From positions 18,264,943 to 18,328,942 of the forward strand of contig NC_135226.1 of assembly GCF_052324685.1 (NCBI RefSeq): a stretch of DNA of 64,000 bases, in the 5' to 3' direction. The first letter of the stretch is position 1, and the number at the start of each line of letters is the position of its first letter. The DNA comes from Brachyhypopomus gauderio (Eukaryota; Chordata; Actinopteri; Gymnotiformes; Hypopomidae). Under the pieces are notes generated by a model, which searched no databases, was not told where the DNA came from, and worked only from the letters and a program-made list of their open reading frames with translations. This document shows, in pieces, positions 1 to 15,903 of the stretch. Both the position numbers and the translations under genes were made by a program.

Positions 1-1939
1 AACCATAACGGATTTGTAGGTGTTCCCATATTCTAGCCAAACCCGAATGAGAGTCAGAGAGGCTGAAGTTCCCATAATGCTCCAGTACTACGATACCTGC
101 TGTTCTCTCCCTGAAACAAGAGGACTGAATGTTAAGTTCCTCAACAGGAACACTGAGAAGTAGATCAAGACAGGACTTTTATTTTGTATTTTTTTTGCAG
201 AGTATATAATATAGAGTTGAGAGTAGAAAAGTGTCACTAGTCTTCCCATGTGTTGGTTCTACCATTATGCATTCCACGCTGCCCGAAAGTTTGAATATAG
301 TCGATAGCCATTTTAATAGATGGGATTTTAAGATTACTTTGTTGAACGTAGTCTGGATTAAACACTGCTTTTGACGCCAGTGATGGCCAAATTGCCTTTT
401 TCCAGGTTCAGAATGCGGGATGTTTTGGCTGATTGGTTGACTTTGTTGTTTTTTTTTTTGTTTTGGTTTGTTTGTTTTGTTTTATGGCGTGTAATCTGTG
501 AACATGCCACAGCTATTAGCGAAGCAAGAGGATTGTGTGGGAGTGTTGTTATCTTGAGCTTTTGTTTTTGCCATTGTTGTAGGAGGTTGTTGTTTTCCCT
601 GCTTTCATGGGTCAGTGTTAGCAAACCAAAGTAACAGTTTCCCCCCAGTAGGTGGCGTGGAAGCTCTAGTCAAATACGAGCTGTAACTTTCAGTTATTCC
701 TGAAGGTTAGAATTTTTGTCAAGCACCTTAGTTGTCAAAGAGGAGTTAAAACTATCGTCTGCATCGTTACACACATTTTCCATGCGTTTTATAAGATTGG
801 TTTTATTAGTTAACCTAGAATGTTTTTGAACCTCGCCATTTAAATGATGTGTTTAGCCAAAGAGATCAGGTATGCTTTCAGAGTTCGGTCAGTGCCTTTT
901 AAACACATGTATGTCATGAAAGTGCGCATACATGAATGGGTCTGAGTGTTTTAAAAAGTCCTCTAACAAAACTCTCCCTCTGGTTTCCACATTCATACCT
1001 CATTCATCTACAGAGTAGTCAGCAAGTTCATAAGAGGTATGGGAAATACATGCGTGTGTTACTGCATAGGATAACATGTGGGATGGGGAAACGGATTGTT
1101 TAGATGGGGGGGGGGGTGTGTCTGTATTTAGGTCAACATTTTCCCACCTTATTCTGACACATATGAGAGCACAGACTGGTTTGCGGTGCCTTCTTCATAA
1201 GCTGCCAAGCAGGAGCACTTTACAGAGTGTGAGTTGTTTTGAGCAAAGCACTCTGAGCCTGAATTACAAACACTGTCTTGAATAAGACTTTTTACTGCAT
1301 TGTGTAAATTGTCTCTGGGGTGTGACAGGTGTGACGAGGTCGGAGTCGGTAAAGACTGGTAATGTCCATGTAGTGCTCAGTGCAGACACACCGTCGTCTA
1401 CACCACCAGGTTCATGATACAGCAGTGGCCAAATACTTTATTTGAACAAGTCGGAACAAAAGAATGTAAGTTTATCAGGTCTATTTTTTTTTTTTGTCTT
1501 ATTCATCATAATAAAAATTCTATCTTCATGATCTCTAAAATACAAACTAGGAAAATATCAATGAGAATGTAGTCATGAAATTGTGGTCTGCTTTTGAGAT
1601 GAACGGAGTGGGTATAGTTTTTTCATTGGTTGTTTAGTTGCTATGGTCATGACGGCAGTGCAGATGGGCGTGTGTGCGTGGGAGGGGGCGTGTCCTCTCA
1701 GCAAAGAGCTACAACTGCACAGTTCATTTCATATCAGCGTGAGGCAAATTTTTTTTTAACCCCAAAAGGTAATCACCAAAAACGAAGAGAAATGCTGAGA
1801 GTATTGTTTGTTAAAAGCTTTTAATGTGAGCAAAGCACTTAAACAGAGTTCTGTCTTATACTGGCAGGGATTTTTAATTTTGACATCATCTGCGTTCCTT
1901 GTCCTGGCATCACCCATGGTGCCACAGACTGCCGTGGCT
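1..1939. other. Non-coding left edge, no gene recognised
   Basis: The reading frames here are short and resemble no family I know. The sequence is AT-rich with T and G homopolymers. It could be 3' UTR of a gene lying to the left or plain intergenic DNA; nothing in the window decides this. Confidence 0.5.
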
Positions 1940-2560
1940 GGAACATAGGGTACACAAGTGTTTCTGGAGACCCTGTTACTCCGGAACACAGGGTACACGA
2001 GTGTTTCTGGAGACCCTGTTACTCCGGAACACAGGGTATACGAGTGTTTCTGGAGACCCTGTTACTTCGGAACACAGGGTACACAAGTGTTTCTGGAGAC
2101 CCTGTTACGCCGGAACACAGGGCACACGAGTGTTTCTGGAGACCCTGTTACTCTGGAACACAGGGTACACAAGTGTTTCTGGAGACCCTGTTACGCCGGA
2201 ACACAGGGCACACGAGTGTTTCTGGAGACCCTGTTACTCTGGAACACAGGGTACACGAGTGTTTCTGGAGACCCTGTTACTCCGGAACACAGGGTACACG
2301 AGTGTTTCTGGAGACCCTGTTACTTCGGAACACAGGGTACACGAGTGTTTCTGGATACCCTGTTACGCCGGAACACAGGGTACATGAGTGTTTCTGGAGA
2401 CGCTGTTATTCTGGAACACAGGCTACACGAGTGTTTCTGGTGACCCTGTTACTCCGGAACACAGGGTACATGAGTGTTTCTGGAGACGCTGTTACTCTGG
2501 AACACAGGGTACATGAGTGTTTCTGGAGACGCTGTTACTCTGGAACACAGGCTACATGAG
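1940..2560. repeat. 43-bp minisatellite, about 14 copies
   Basis: A 43-bp unit containing GTTTCTGGAGACCCTGTTAC and GGAACACAGG repeats head to tail about 14 times with scattered point differences. Because 43 is not a multiple of three and the unit lacks stops on the + strand, all three + frames stay open for about 160-170 codons. These frames are a by-product of the repeat, not a gene: all three give the same 43-residue cycle in shifted register, with no flanking splice sites or family match. Confidence 0.93.
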
Positions 2561-4670
2561 TCATCTTGCTAATAGCCCTGTTGCCTGTCCTTCTCTTCTT
2601 CTCTCCCTCTCTCTCTCTCTCACACACACACACATTCTCTCACATATCTGCTTTTCTGGCATTACACTGAACCAGGCTGATGGATGAGTGAATGCACTTC
2701 ATTTACATCACTGTGACTGCAAAAGACTCGTTTGGAAGCAGTTACTGATTGGATTATGTTTTTTTAAATATACGTGTGAAACAGATTATGTATGGTTTTG
2801 TTTGTTTTGCTGTTGTGGACTTGTGAGTAAAGCATAATGCCCTATCACTCAAGACAAATGAGATGAGGCACTGGTGTGTTTGTCATTGTTCATGTTGTTT
2901 TCTTCAGATTTAAGAACGTCGGGTAATGCCCTAAACCCGTACTTACCAAAAGATTCACCCCCTCAAACAAAATGGCAAACATTTACTGAAACCAATACTT
3001 TGATACACCTTTCCCACGGATGAGTGTGGAGTGTTCGTATTGTACATTGCAATTTATATCGTAGTCCTCTAATTGAAAACCTTCCTATAGAATCCAAGAT
3101 ACTGAAAGAAATGAGATGTTGGATTAGGTTGTGCTAGTGGACACATGAGGGAACCATCGTCTTGGACTACAAGGACCGTGTTTACACTGCAGCTTGGCAC
3201 ATTGTCTTTCAGTGCGTCTGCACTCCCCAAACTCCCTGATTCACATCTTCTCTCATTTGTGTTTATGAACCTGTTCAAACGTACGTCTCAGAACTTTATG
3301 CTTCCGCTGCGTCCCTGAATAATCGTAAGGGCACCATCTGCAGAGAAGTGAAGATTATAGTAAAGGTGTGTGAGTTTAAACTTCCCCATTAGCTAAAGCT
3401 AAAATCCTGACAACGGGGTAGTTTACTGTTAGGAAGTAAATTAATATAGTTGCATCTAAAGTTTACCTACATGGTAAAACACTTTTAAGAATTTTTTTTT
3501 TTACCCCAGTTCAGTTATTGTTTACTGGGCATCTCTTCCAGCAACCTGGATAACGATGATTAATGGGGGAAATATTTTTTTTAACATTTGTCCTACTGAC
3601 TGAGTTGACTGGGTGTGCTAGTAATACTGATTTAGCAGAAATACTGGTATGAAGTATAAACTTTTTTTGTTTTGTTTTCTGTTTTTCTGAAGTATTGGTG
3701 GTGCGGCCTCCGATATAAACACTGTGCCATCCCAGACCTGACAGGCCAGCCAATGCATTGTCTTCTGTTCAGAGAAAGCGGCAATGGTAATTTAACTGAA
3801 CGTGAGTGATGGAGCAGACACTCGGCTCCCCAGTTTATAAGAAATTAAAGGGGGGGGGGGTTGGAAGAGTTTGGGTACATTTCTGTAAAGTCAGTATTCA
3901 TTGTCTTCTGACTAAACATCACCACTACAATTCATATGTAACCTGTATCAAATTGTATAGATTGTGTAACATGTTATTGAATGTCTAAAAGATTATGGCT
4001 TGAGATTATATTAAAGTATTCATGAATCAGAAAAAAATCATATAGGGTTTAATGAACTATTTTGTGTGTACTGTATTGTGTTGACAGATAAATAATGGGG
4101 AGAGGAATGGCTGTAATAAAATAATTTTAGTATATTAGTTTGTTCAGCCTTTAATTGAGATTAAATCAGAAATTGTCAGACATTTAAATGGAGTTTTAGT
4201 GAAATGTACTTCATAGAGCAAACAAAGAAATACAAATTGTCCAAGTCAGAAATATTGATGACGGCCTTGTTTTGAAATACTCCATCCGCAGTGATGTCAT
4301 CACTGTATGTGACTGCTGTGGTCGCCCCAAGATCTGCGACCCCTGACCTTTTAAACGTCTCATACATGTCCAATCAAGGTGGATTTTTTTTAATCGTTCC
4401 CCTTCTTCACTATTTTCTTTAACGTTCATATGAATGAAATCCGTTTCACTATTAGCATTTGGAAACTTCAATGTTTGATGCGAATCCATTTGAGCAAAAC
4501 TTTGTTTTGTTGTTTTGGAGGTCTGGTTCTTAATACTACAATTATGAACAATTATAGCTAGGTATATATTATCTAGAAATGCTTTTTCTTCCCAAAACAT
4601 TTCATCCCAAAACATTTAACAAGTATTTACACCCAAACCATTGAACGATGAAGTAAACAAATCGAGTGTC
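2561..4670. other. Intergenic DNA, no gene recognised
   Basis: After the minisatellite come a short CT/CA microsatellite (about 2600-2634) and AT-rich DNA with T and G runs. An AATAAA at 4115-4120 (+) could end a transcript entering from the left, but no coding exon was found to go with it. Confidence 0.45.
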
Positions 4671-4723
4671 GTGGCCCTTTAAGAGCGCGTGGCCTTTAAG
4701 AGCGCGTGGCCCTTTAAGAGCGC
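4671..4723. repeat. Triplicated GTGGCCCTTTAAGAGCGC element
   Basis: Three head-to-tail copies of GTGGCCCTTTAAGAGCGC (the middle one lacks a C) lie at the edge of a GC-rich patch about 400-550 bp upstream of the tp53i13 5' UTR donor and start codon. Position suggests a promoter-proximal element, but the binding factor is unknown. Confidence 0.7.
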
Positions 4724-5099
4724 AGCGCCGCGCCGCGGTCTGATCTACAGACCATGTGGCCGTGAGAGTTCGGTGAGGACATGATTTACAGATCGTCTTT
4801 GGTGTCACAGCAAAGCGTCGTTATTTATCAACGACGTAAAGATCGGACCTGCGGATCGGACATGTTGTGGGTCTGCAAGTTACGAAAACAATCATCAGAA
4901 GTATTAACGACGATGATCTCGCACGCCAGTCTACTTTACATTAGTTTAGGAGTCGCCATATGTGGTGTTCAAACAGTTTCACTTTAATCCTCGGTGCCCC
5001 CTCTGCGACCAGACGCATATATTTAATCTACGATCTAATCCGTGTAGTCCTAACGTATCATTATCTAGAGTAATATTATTTTGCAAAGCTGACCGGAGC

Positions 5100-5275
5100 A
5101 TGGACTGTGGTGGACACCAAACCCAGGTGAGTCCCTGCGAGGTGAAGGAGAGACGAGAGACACACTGCAGGCCTTACAGCCAATGTGTTGGACCTGTAAC
5201 TAAACTAAACTAAAGTAAACTCAACTAAACATGCATGAGACTGTCTTGGGTTTGTAGATCAGCCCACAGCCATGA
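5100..5275 (+). promoter_or_regulatory. Spliced uORF in the tp53i13 5' UTR
   Basis: ATG at 5100 opens nine codons (MDCGGHQTQ) to a good donor, CCCAG|gtgagt, at 5126/5127. Splicing to either acceptor (exon from 5258 or from 5270) keeps the same frame and ends in TGA at 5273-5275. That TGA overlaps the tp53i13 start (ATG 5272-5274) as ATGA. The 5' UTR exon end and both acceptors are seen directly; the transcription start is unknown, so whether this ATG is the first in the mRNA is inferred. Confidence 0.55.
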
Positions 5276-7336
5276 GGCTCAAAGCAGCGACCCAGTCGTG
5301 TGTGTTCGTGTGTCTCTCCCTGGTGAACTGGTGTCCAACACGACCGAGTCACGCCTGCGATGATGCCAAGGTAGGACATTTCAACCTCCTTTTACCCACT
5401 CAAATACATGTGTTTGATACGAAGAGTCTTAATAGTCAATCTCCTGACAGTCTTGTGGCGTTGACTGTGCAGTTTTACGTCTCGTTACAATCACTGTTCA
5501 ATATAGACGAAGTTGGAGACGGACCTGCTTCGGTCCGGTGAGCTCGCGTGTCCGGAGCCGCGGCCCCGTTCATCACCGGTACCGTTTTATTATTATACAC
5601 GGTGGGGAGCACCGGAGTGAGGTGATCTGAAATAGGCCATTATTTACCGATATAGAACATGGAGAAAAGCCGAAGGTTTGGTCTGTGTGGACCTTGCCCT
5701 TTACTGGGACCTATTTGTTATCTCTCCCCCACTGCAGAGACTCCCCGATATTCCCACAAAACATCCCCTTCAGGTAAAAGTAAAACTCTAAAGCATTCAT
5801 ATACCTGCTGCCCAAATCAGTGGTTTTCCAGCTCACAAAGTACCCCCCCCCCCCTTTAATGGACTTTACAGTTGCTCATTGTGTTTTGCATCTAGTAACA
5901 ACATGATTGATATCACACCACAAACTCTTTTGCTAAACACAGTGAAGCCAATTAAATTACGACGGGCCCCTGAATTCTGGCGTACAGCCTGAGCCTTTAC
6001 TGGTATTTCTGTCCTCAGCCATCTGAGCACGTCTGCATGGATGTTCCCATCACGTACAACCACACCGTCCCCAGCAGGTAAGCCTTTGCTTTTGCTGTGT
6101 TATTTGAGTTATATATTCACTGGTGGGTTGTTGAATGCTTAATATCAGGTGTTATTTGGGAAGACAAGAGCCTGTGGAGTTATTCTCTAGATAATATAGT
6201 GTTCTGTTGTGTTGCTCGGTGAACCAGTGGGGTTCATAGACCTATAGGAGCAAAGAGTGGAGAATACCTGTACTGTCCCCCACAGCGCTGGCTGAACAAC
6301 CTGAAGGTAACTCACCCCACACTTACCTTCTTCTCCAGTACACAACCATAGCTCCTCGTAGTCGCTTATAAACCAGACTGGACTGCCTGGTCTTACCTCA
6401 CGAGCTTTGGAATAGAAATGAGTGCAGGTTTGTCTTATGTCAGATGTGTGCCAGTTCAAGTTGTGCTCGTGTTTTTATTTTATTTTTTTATTTGCTTGTT
6501 TGTTTGTTTTTTGTTTTTAACTGATCCAGTTTATAATGATAGAGAGGTTTCTTGTAGAAATTCTAAGACAAACATTAAAGAAAATGTGTTTCCCTGTATT
6601 CATGATTGTGAGGCTGTGATGAAATCCTCTCTCCACAGGAGGGCGCCATAGTGCTTCTTTATCACCCCTGCGTCTCAGCGGCCGCCCGCAGGACTCTGGC
6701 AGTGGTGGCTAACTCCTGCCTGCCCTACTACATCCTCACGGCCCATCCGCAGCTCAGCCAGCAGCGTGTGAGTGTCCTTCACCCCAGCAGTCTCCACATA
6801 CTGCACCATCAGCTCCATCACCTCCATACAATCACGGAAGACGCTCCACTGACTCTTGCGTTTGTCGATAATAAAGTTTAATTTACGCATGGGAGAGATG
6901 TAAGCTAAGAGCAATATGATGATACTAGGTCAGTAATGCTGTAATAGTCTGTGTCTATGCACTATTCAATCTTTGGGGGGGGGGGGGGCTCTTCATGACC
7001 ATGACTCCTTCTGTGTGGTTATTTCCTATAAGCCCTTTGCTGTGGTGTCCTGGGGTCGTACGCTAGAGATGTCCCACATCACCCCATCTGGACTTTGTGA
7101 GTGGTTGTTCACACTGTCAATCCTGAACCACACTAAGCGAACCCAAAGGCCAAACTACAGCCTGTATTTGATAAAGGCAGCGTCTGTGGACCGAGCCCTG
7201 CGTGCTACTGCAAAGCTCACTGTCCAGGGACCCGGCCCAGAGGTGCTGAAGGTGAAGGAGCAGCAAACACCTCGGTCTCCCAGAACAGCTCATATGCGTT
7301 TTAAAATAGGAAAGACTAAGTTCAAATGTTCACTTT

Positions 7337-7390
<54 letters not shown>

Positions 7391-8253
7391 CGTTCAGTCC
7401 GTGAGAGAGTGCTGCATGGATGTTCTGTCTGCGTACGAACACACAGCCGAGCAGTCGAGGAGAAGCAGAGCAGCCAACCAGGACGAAGTGAAACGTTCTC
7501 GAAGCCCCGCGCGTGACGTCTCGGAGGCCCAGAAGCCAAACGTGACACACTCACAACCGCTGGCTGTTACCCACGATGGCAACAAAAGGCCCACAGCCGG
7601 GCGTGTAGGGAGACCGGCGGAGGCGGGGACAGCCGTCACGGAGGGCGGAGCTCTGCTCCAGAACCACGTCAGAAACCAAGAGGAGCAGGCCAACCTGACT
7701 GGGAGCCCCGAGCCCCGGGCGGACGGGCAGGTCCACGGGGAGGCCACAGGGGAACGAAAGCGCCGCGTTAAGACTGACGTGCAGGAGCCCAGGGCCGCAG
7801 ACGGCCAGGCCGGGACCACTCCAGCGGGAGAGAAGCCTCCGGCGGGGCAGAGGAGGCCCGGCCAGCACAGCGACGAGGCGGTGTGGGCGGCCGCCGCTCT
7901 GGGCTTCCTGTTGGTGCTCCTCACACTGTCTGTTCTGCACACGCGCCTGTATCGCCACTGGCGTGCGCCCGCCAGCCTGTACTGGCACGAGGCCCAGCAG
8001 GACTACGAAAGCGTGGCAGGTGTGTGCGTGTGGGACCCGTTTTACTAGACAAAGAAAGAAAACGGTATAATTACACCAACTGAATGGTTTAGACATGATT
8101 ACAGTAGGGGGTAACAGCAGTGTGGTTGTTGTTGCAGACATCATTCGCAGGAGACTGAGGATGGTCGGCAGGAGGAAACGAAAACCCAGTCAGAGCAGAA
8201 GGCAGGAGTGCCCCCTGCTGCCCGACTCTGGTACTGACAGTGAGTCTGACTGA
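5272..8253 (+). CDS. tp53i13: Tumor protein p53-inducible protein 13 (TP53I13/DSCP1)
   Basis: Seven coding exons join in phase: 5272-5370, 6019-6077, 6228-6306, 6639-6767, 7033-7251, 7398-8019 and 8138-8253, giving 440 residues (human about 393). A signal peptide of about 28 residues is followed by a Cys-containing luminal domain with the family's conserved stretches (VCMDVP near residue 38, YCPPQRWLNNLK, LSILNHTKR). A long polar low-complexity stalk follows, then one membrane helix at about 355-378 (AAAALGFLLVLLTLSVL) and a basic tail ending in DSGTDSESD. NHT glycosylation sequons lie on the luminal side. In mammals it is a p53-induced single-pass membrane protein linked to growth suppression; the biochemical role is unclear. 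The start fits the signal peptide. Intron 5 is only 146 bp and mostly TG repeat. Confidence 0.93.
7338..7389. repeat. (TG)n microsatellite in tp53i13 intron 5
   Basis: About 26 TG units fill much of a 146-bp intron and stop 8 bases before the acceptor at 7397. The repeat stands where the branch point and polypyrimidine tract should be. Confidence 0.95.
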
Positions 8254-11200
8254 CTCGCTGACCCCAGCCTGTGTCCACTGGCCCTGTACACCTTCCTGCT
8301 TCCATGCAGGAGGCCCTGAAGGATCCGTAAATCAACCAATCACAAGCTGCCGGACAGGTGCATTCAATCCACTCCAATGAGCCATAGATGTGTAGGTTCA
8401 TTATGTTTCTGATTTGTTATGTAATTCCTTAAGGTTTAATTCATTATTGCTGAATACTGATAAGACATATCTTTTGTAATGGTATGTTTCTAGGTACAGG
8501 TAATTCTTGGGACATTTTAGAACATTTCCTGTCCTAAGTTGAAGGTAAAATTAGCAGGAAAAAAAGTTTTAATGTTTTTACCACAGGTATTTACTGTTAT
8601 TAACTTATGTGTATGTATATATGACATATTTTATCCTTTTTCATGTTTTTCATAAGATGAACTTGAGGAAAATATGTATGTTTTCCTCAGGTTTAGCTTC
8701 TAAAAGCATGAAGAAAGAGGACCAGTGCATTCTGTTTTTTTTTCCTCTTTCTTTTCTGTAGGTTGTTTTAGCACTAGCTGAAGAACTATGTCTTGCTTCC
8801 AAAATATAGGTTTACTCTTTTTTTTTTTTTTTTTTTTTTTTTAAATACTGTCAGCTACGATGCACCTGGGAAGGGCTATTATTTATTTATTATAACCTGC
8901 CTAAAATACAAAGATATTTGGTAACAGCAGTTCTCAAAGGGCAGAAACATGTGAAGTGCTCTGAGCAGTGCCTTCGCACACAGACACTGTAGATGCGAAT
9001 AATTCAGACAACTTCACAGTGAAATACGTGCCAACGTTAATCATTTTAAAGACACGTGCTAAATAAAATGCTGAATATTTGAACAAATTGTAGCATATCT
9101 GTAAATGCCAAAAGCTAGCGCTTTCAACAATCTGTAGCATGCCAAACATTTTAAAGGTTATATTTAAAAGGTACATGTCGTGGGAGGGCCACGATGATGT
9201 AAGGTGTTGAGTCACTTTTAAGAGCAACATGAGAGGATTGGTATTTAAGTTGTCAAGAAATCCTTGTGCATAAATTGGTAATCCTGTGTATGTTGACATA
9301 ATTTAAAGACGACTTCCATTATAATTACTTTTCACCTGGTTTTAAGATATGGGTCACGTTACTGACTTATAAATGTTGCTATGAAAAACACACACACTGC
9401 TGAGGGGATAATAAATACACTCTTGCTACTGTGCATAGTGGCATTTGTGTTGTTTTTCATCGGGGTGTGGGGAGGGTTATATTTGTGCGTTTCCCGTTAT
9501 TTGCTCTCTATCATTTATGTTAATTCTGCATCTTTAAAACACAGTCACGGTCCTCTGAAGGTGACACTCAACACCGTGGCGTGCAAGTAGGTGCGTCCGT
9601 GGTGACCCGTTTACCACATCACCCGCAATCCGCCCCAAACAAACAAGGCGCAGAACCCTCGCGCTAATCCCTGCCTGCTTATGCAAGTTGGTGAGCGCAT
9701 GTGGGCTCATGTACAGGGGGGGAAAGGTGTTTGTCAGATGCCATATCGTGTTGTGCAATGGAAGAAAGATCATATATGCGGTGCCATTTTGGATGATTGG
9801 CCTGGGGTTATACATTGTGAAAGCATAGGGGTAAATAAGACCCAGATGAGCAACAGGGACGTTAGTCGCTGCGGTGTTTGTCCGTTTGTGGTAAGTTGCA
9901 GCACAGGGTCGTTTGTGAAGGATGTTAGTAATCTTTGGACATGAGGGCACTGTGTGCAGCTGGTTCGGTTTAAAGTTCGAGCTGTGTTCAAACAGGTGAC
10001 TAGAAGGGGAAAAATAACGACCCTTCTGCTCTCTCTGAGGGACTGTATACAATTACATAAGCTCTAGTTTCACTTTGCTCAAAGCCACTCTGGCAAACTT
10101 TTAGCATGTGTGCAAGCATCAGTTTCTTTCAACAGGCAAATGATTCTGTTCATTTTTGTGTTAGCTAGTTGTTAGTACTTCACAAATATATATGGACATG
10201 CTGAATTTTGTATCGAGGCGTTATGTAAAGCATATTTATTGAGGACAGCGGTAGGTTTTATCAAATATATAGGCCTATATATATTTGCTACTTTGACAAA
10301 GTTTTAGTTTGAGGAAGGCAAGCCCATCATTACATTTAAATGTTCATTTCATCGTTGCTTTAGTTATCGTTCTTTGCACATGCTTAGAGTAAGAACCGAT
10401 TTAATAATTTAAACATTATGTTCTAAAACCATCTCATAATCATCAAAAATATGAAACCATCCATCACTAACAAAAATAAATTCAAAGACTGCAACTATGC
10501 ACGTTTTAATAAGTAGTTATGTAGCCTACTTGTAATGACAAATTATTTTTGAAAGAATTAAGTGTCCTTTTCTTAAAAAAAAAAACTCATCCATAAAATA
10601 CTATGCACATGTTTAACCAACAAGCAAAATAGTTTATTGATATTTATTTTTCATTTATAAACGTACATTTATAAACATTTCGTCTTGTATATTTAATTTA
10701 AACCAGGAATTTAATGAGTTTATTCTAAGAAACACGGATATTAGCACAGTAGCATCCTACTAGATCTGGAACTTTCTTGAACATCTTTACATGTTTCTCT
10801 GTTAACAGAAAGTGCTTCCCAGTTCCTCTAATTTCATTCATTTCATTTCTACCCTGCAAGTTCTGATAGCAATTTACCAAAAGTTTGGAGTTGAATAAAA
10901 CGGGCAGCCGCAAAGCTGAGTGTGTTCAGGAAACGAACATTAAAACTATGAAAAACCCTAGACATGCAAATTATACATTTATTTACACTAATGGTCACGC
11001 TGAAAAGAAAAACGGTGGGAAAGACACAATTACTACACTCCTGGCTTAAGTGAAAGAAGATAGCTGGTTCTTTAACCCTTTAATAGTTTTTTTGTGACCA
11101 AAGAAATGTGAGATTTGAAGCTAAAGACAGTGTGGCTTTGTAATATAGCCACTAATTGCCGAAGTACATTACCTTAATGTGTATAATGTGATAGGTTTCC

Positions 11201-11266
11201 ACAGTATCCCTCTCTCTGGTGACCTCCCTGAACCACTCCCAGTAGCGCCAGGCTCTTGCTGCTGAT
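8254..11266. other. tp53i13 3' UTR followed by intergenic DNA
   Basis: No coding exon is recognised. AATAAA at 9062-9067 (+) would give tp53i13 a 3' UTR of about 0.8 kb; a T-run lies at 8818-8842. The rest to about 11.1 kb is AT-rich with no repeat family I can name. Confidence 0.5.
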
Positions 11267-11273
11267 TGAGTCA
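11267..11273 (+). promoter_or_regulatory. AP-1 site (TGAGTCA) upstream of the first MMP
   Basis: A perfect TRE, within TGAGTCATAACA, lies 99 bp upstream of the start codon of the first metalloproteinase. Many secreted MMP promoters carry an AP-1 site close to the TSS, so the place fits. The same 12-mer recurs upstream of the second MMP at 15163. Binding is not shown. Confidence 0.5.
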
Positions 11274-11371
11274 TAACAACATGTTCAAACCATTCCGGGC
11301 TGCCCACGTCTCCCACCGGCGGGTCTGCTCCTCTGGCCGCTCTCGGTGGCTCTGTGCGGGCGGGCTGACGG

Positions 11372-14575
<3,204 letters not shown>

Positions 14576-14861
14576 GGGAGTTCTTCAAAAACACATTTTA
14601 TAGCATTGCACACTGTACACGGTATACATACGTCAGCCCCAAGTAACATACGCCATGTCTATAACAGCAGATAGTCTGTATAACACTCTCCATGTACTAG
14701 AGACTATAGAGTCTGTATAAAAAAATGAGTAGAGACTGTATTAAAATGTGCAAAAATCACTATATCAGAGTCTATAATGAATTTGTCATGCAGTGTTATT
14801 GTGCACATATTTTGGTTTGGTAAACAAGAGTATGGGAAACAGAAGTGAAAGACTAAATGAG

Positions 14862-14900
<39 letters not shown>

Positions 14901-15839
14901 TGTGTGAGAGAGAGAGAGCATGTGTCTAAGGATGTGTACATACTAGTTTGTACAAACCTGTGTGGTGAGAATGTCAAAAATGGTTCCACAGGCATGATAA
15001 AGGCATAGAGGTATAAAAAGAGTTAACAAAATTGTATACCAAGAACATCAATAATTCATAGTAGCTTTTTAAAGTGCATTAAAATATCAGATATGTAAAA
15101 TGTGCATTATAATTGCATGTTTAAATAAAACAAAAGCAGATGCTGTTAAATATCAGTGTTAATGAGTCATAACAGCAGAAGGATGTTTAAATGTTTACGA
15201 ATTCCATGTGTGGTTGCGAGTAAATACAGATCGTATCTGGCCCTCTTTTGAAGCGCTCGGGCTGTAAGGTATTTAGATGAGAATCTTCTTAAAACGTTCA
15301 ACCTCGTTTCTTGTATCCAAAGTAAACAATAAAGTTACGTAAATATCATAAACTGTCAAAGACTGTTTTGCTCTGCACAGACAACAGATTCTTTTGTTTC
15401 TGATCTACGTGTAATACAAATTGGACTAAACTAAATTTAACACAGAATTTGGTGGTGGGGGGGGGGATTCTCATACCAACACCAACTAGAAAACGTATGA
15501 AAATCAGTGAAGAATAAATAATACAGCTCAAACAGATATACAGATATTAAACATCACCAGCAGTTGAGCTTTTAGACTTAATTTGAATTATTGTTCAAAA
15601 TGCTTGTATAAAAAATAAAAAAAATTATAAAATGCTTCTTAAATTAATTACATTTGTGATCCAGGCAGCCAAGTTCATCAGAAGTGCATGCAAGTCTTAA
15701 ACCATGCTGGCGGAGAGCAGAAAGATGAATCAACATCTCAGCAAGTTAAAACAAAGCATGATCTCCTCTGAGCTCTGACATTAGCGCTGTATTAGCTGAC
15801 CGTAGCCACAAAGTCATGTGATCTCACTCTCCTGTCTTC
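14576..15839. other. Spacer between tandem MMP genes; 3' UTR of the first
   Basis: Candidate poly(A) signals AATAAA lie at 15124-15129 and 15328-15333 (+). A (TG)n run spans 14866-14899, followed by a short GA run. A TATAAAA at 15012-15018 is not tied to a known start. No coding exon seen. Confidence 0.5.
15163..15169 (+). promoter_or_regulatory. AP-1 site (TGAGTCA) upstream of the second MMP
   Basis: TGAGTCATAACA, identical over 12 bases to the copy 99 bp upstream of the first MMP, lies about 740 bp upstream of the second MMP start codon. It may be a retained part of the duplicated promoter; a chance match is not excluded. Confidence 0.4.
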
Positions 15840-15846
15840 TATAAAG
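15840..15846 (+). promoter_or_regulatory. TATA box of the second MMP
   Basis: TATAAAG lies 58 bp before the ATG at 15904, which would place a TSS near 15870 and give a short 5' UTR. Secreted MMP genes commonly have TATA promoters. Confidence 0.55.
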
Positions 15847-15903
15847 CCATAGGCAGCAGGGACGAGAAGGTGTTGGTGCTGAAGGTCTTGGTGGTGTGTT
15901 AAA

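Noticed and set aside
1899-2559. Three long overlapping plus-strand frames of about 160-170 codons
   Set aside because: They are three registers of one 43-bp minisatellite, with no splice sites, start context or family similarity.
4855-4870. p53 half-site (GGACATGTTG) upstream of tp53i13
   Set aside because: It matches 9 of 10 bases, but no second half-site at a proper spacing is next to it, so support is too thin.
9534-10052. 172-codon minus-strand frame in the spacer before the MMP genes
   Set aside because: No recognisable domain, no splice context, and composition like the surrounding AT-rich DNA.
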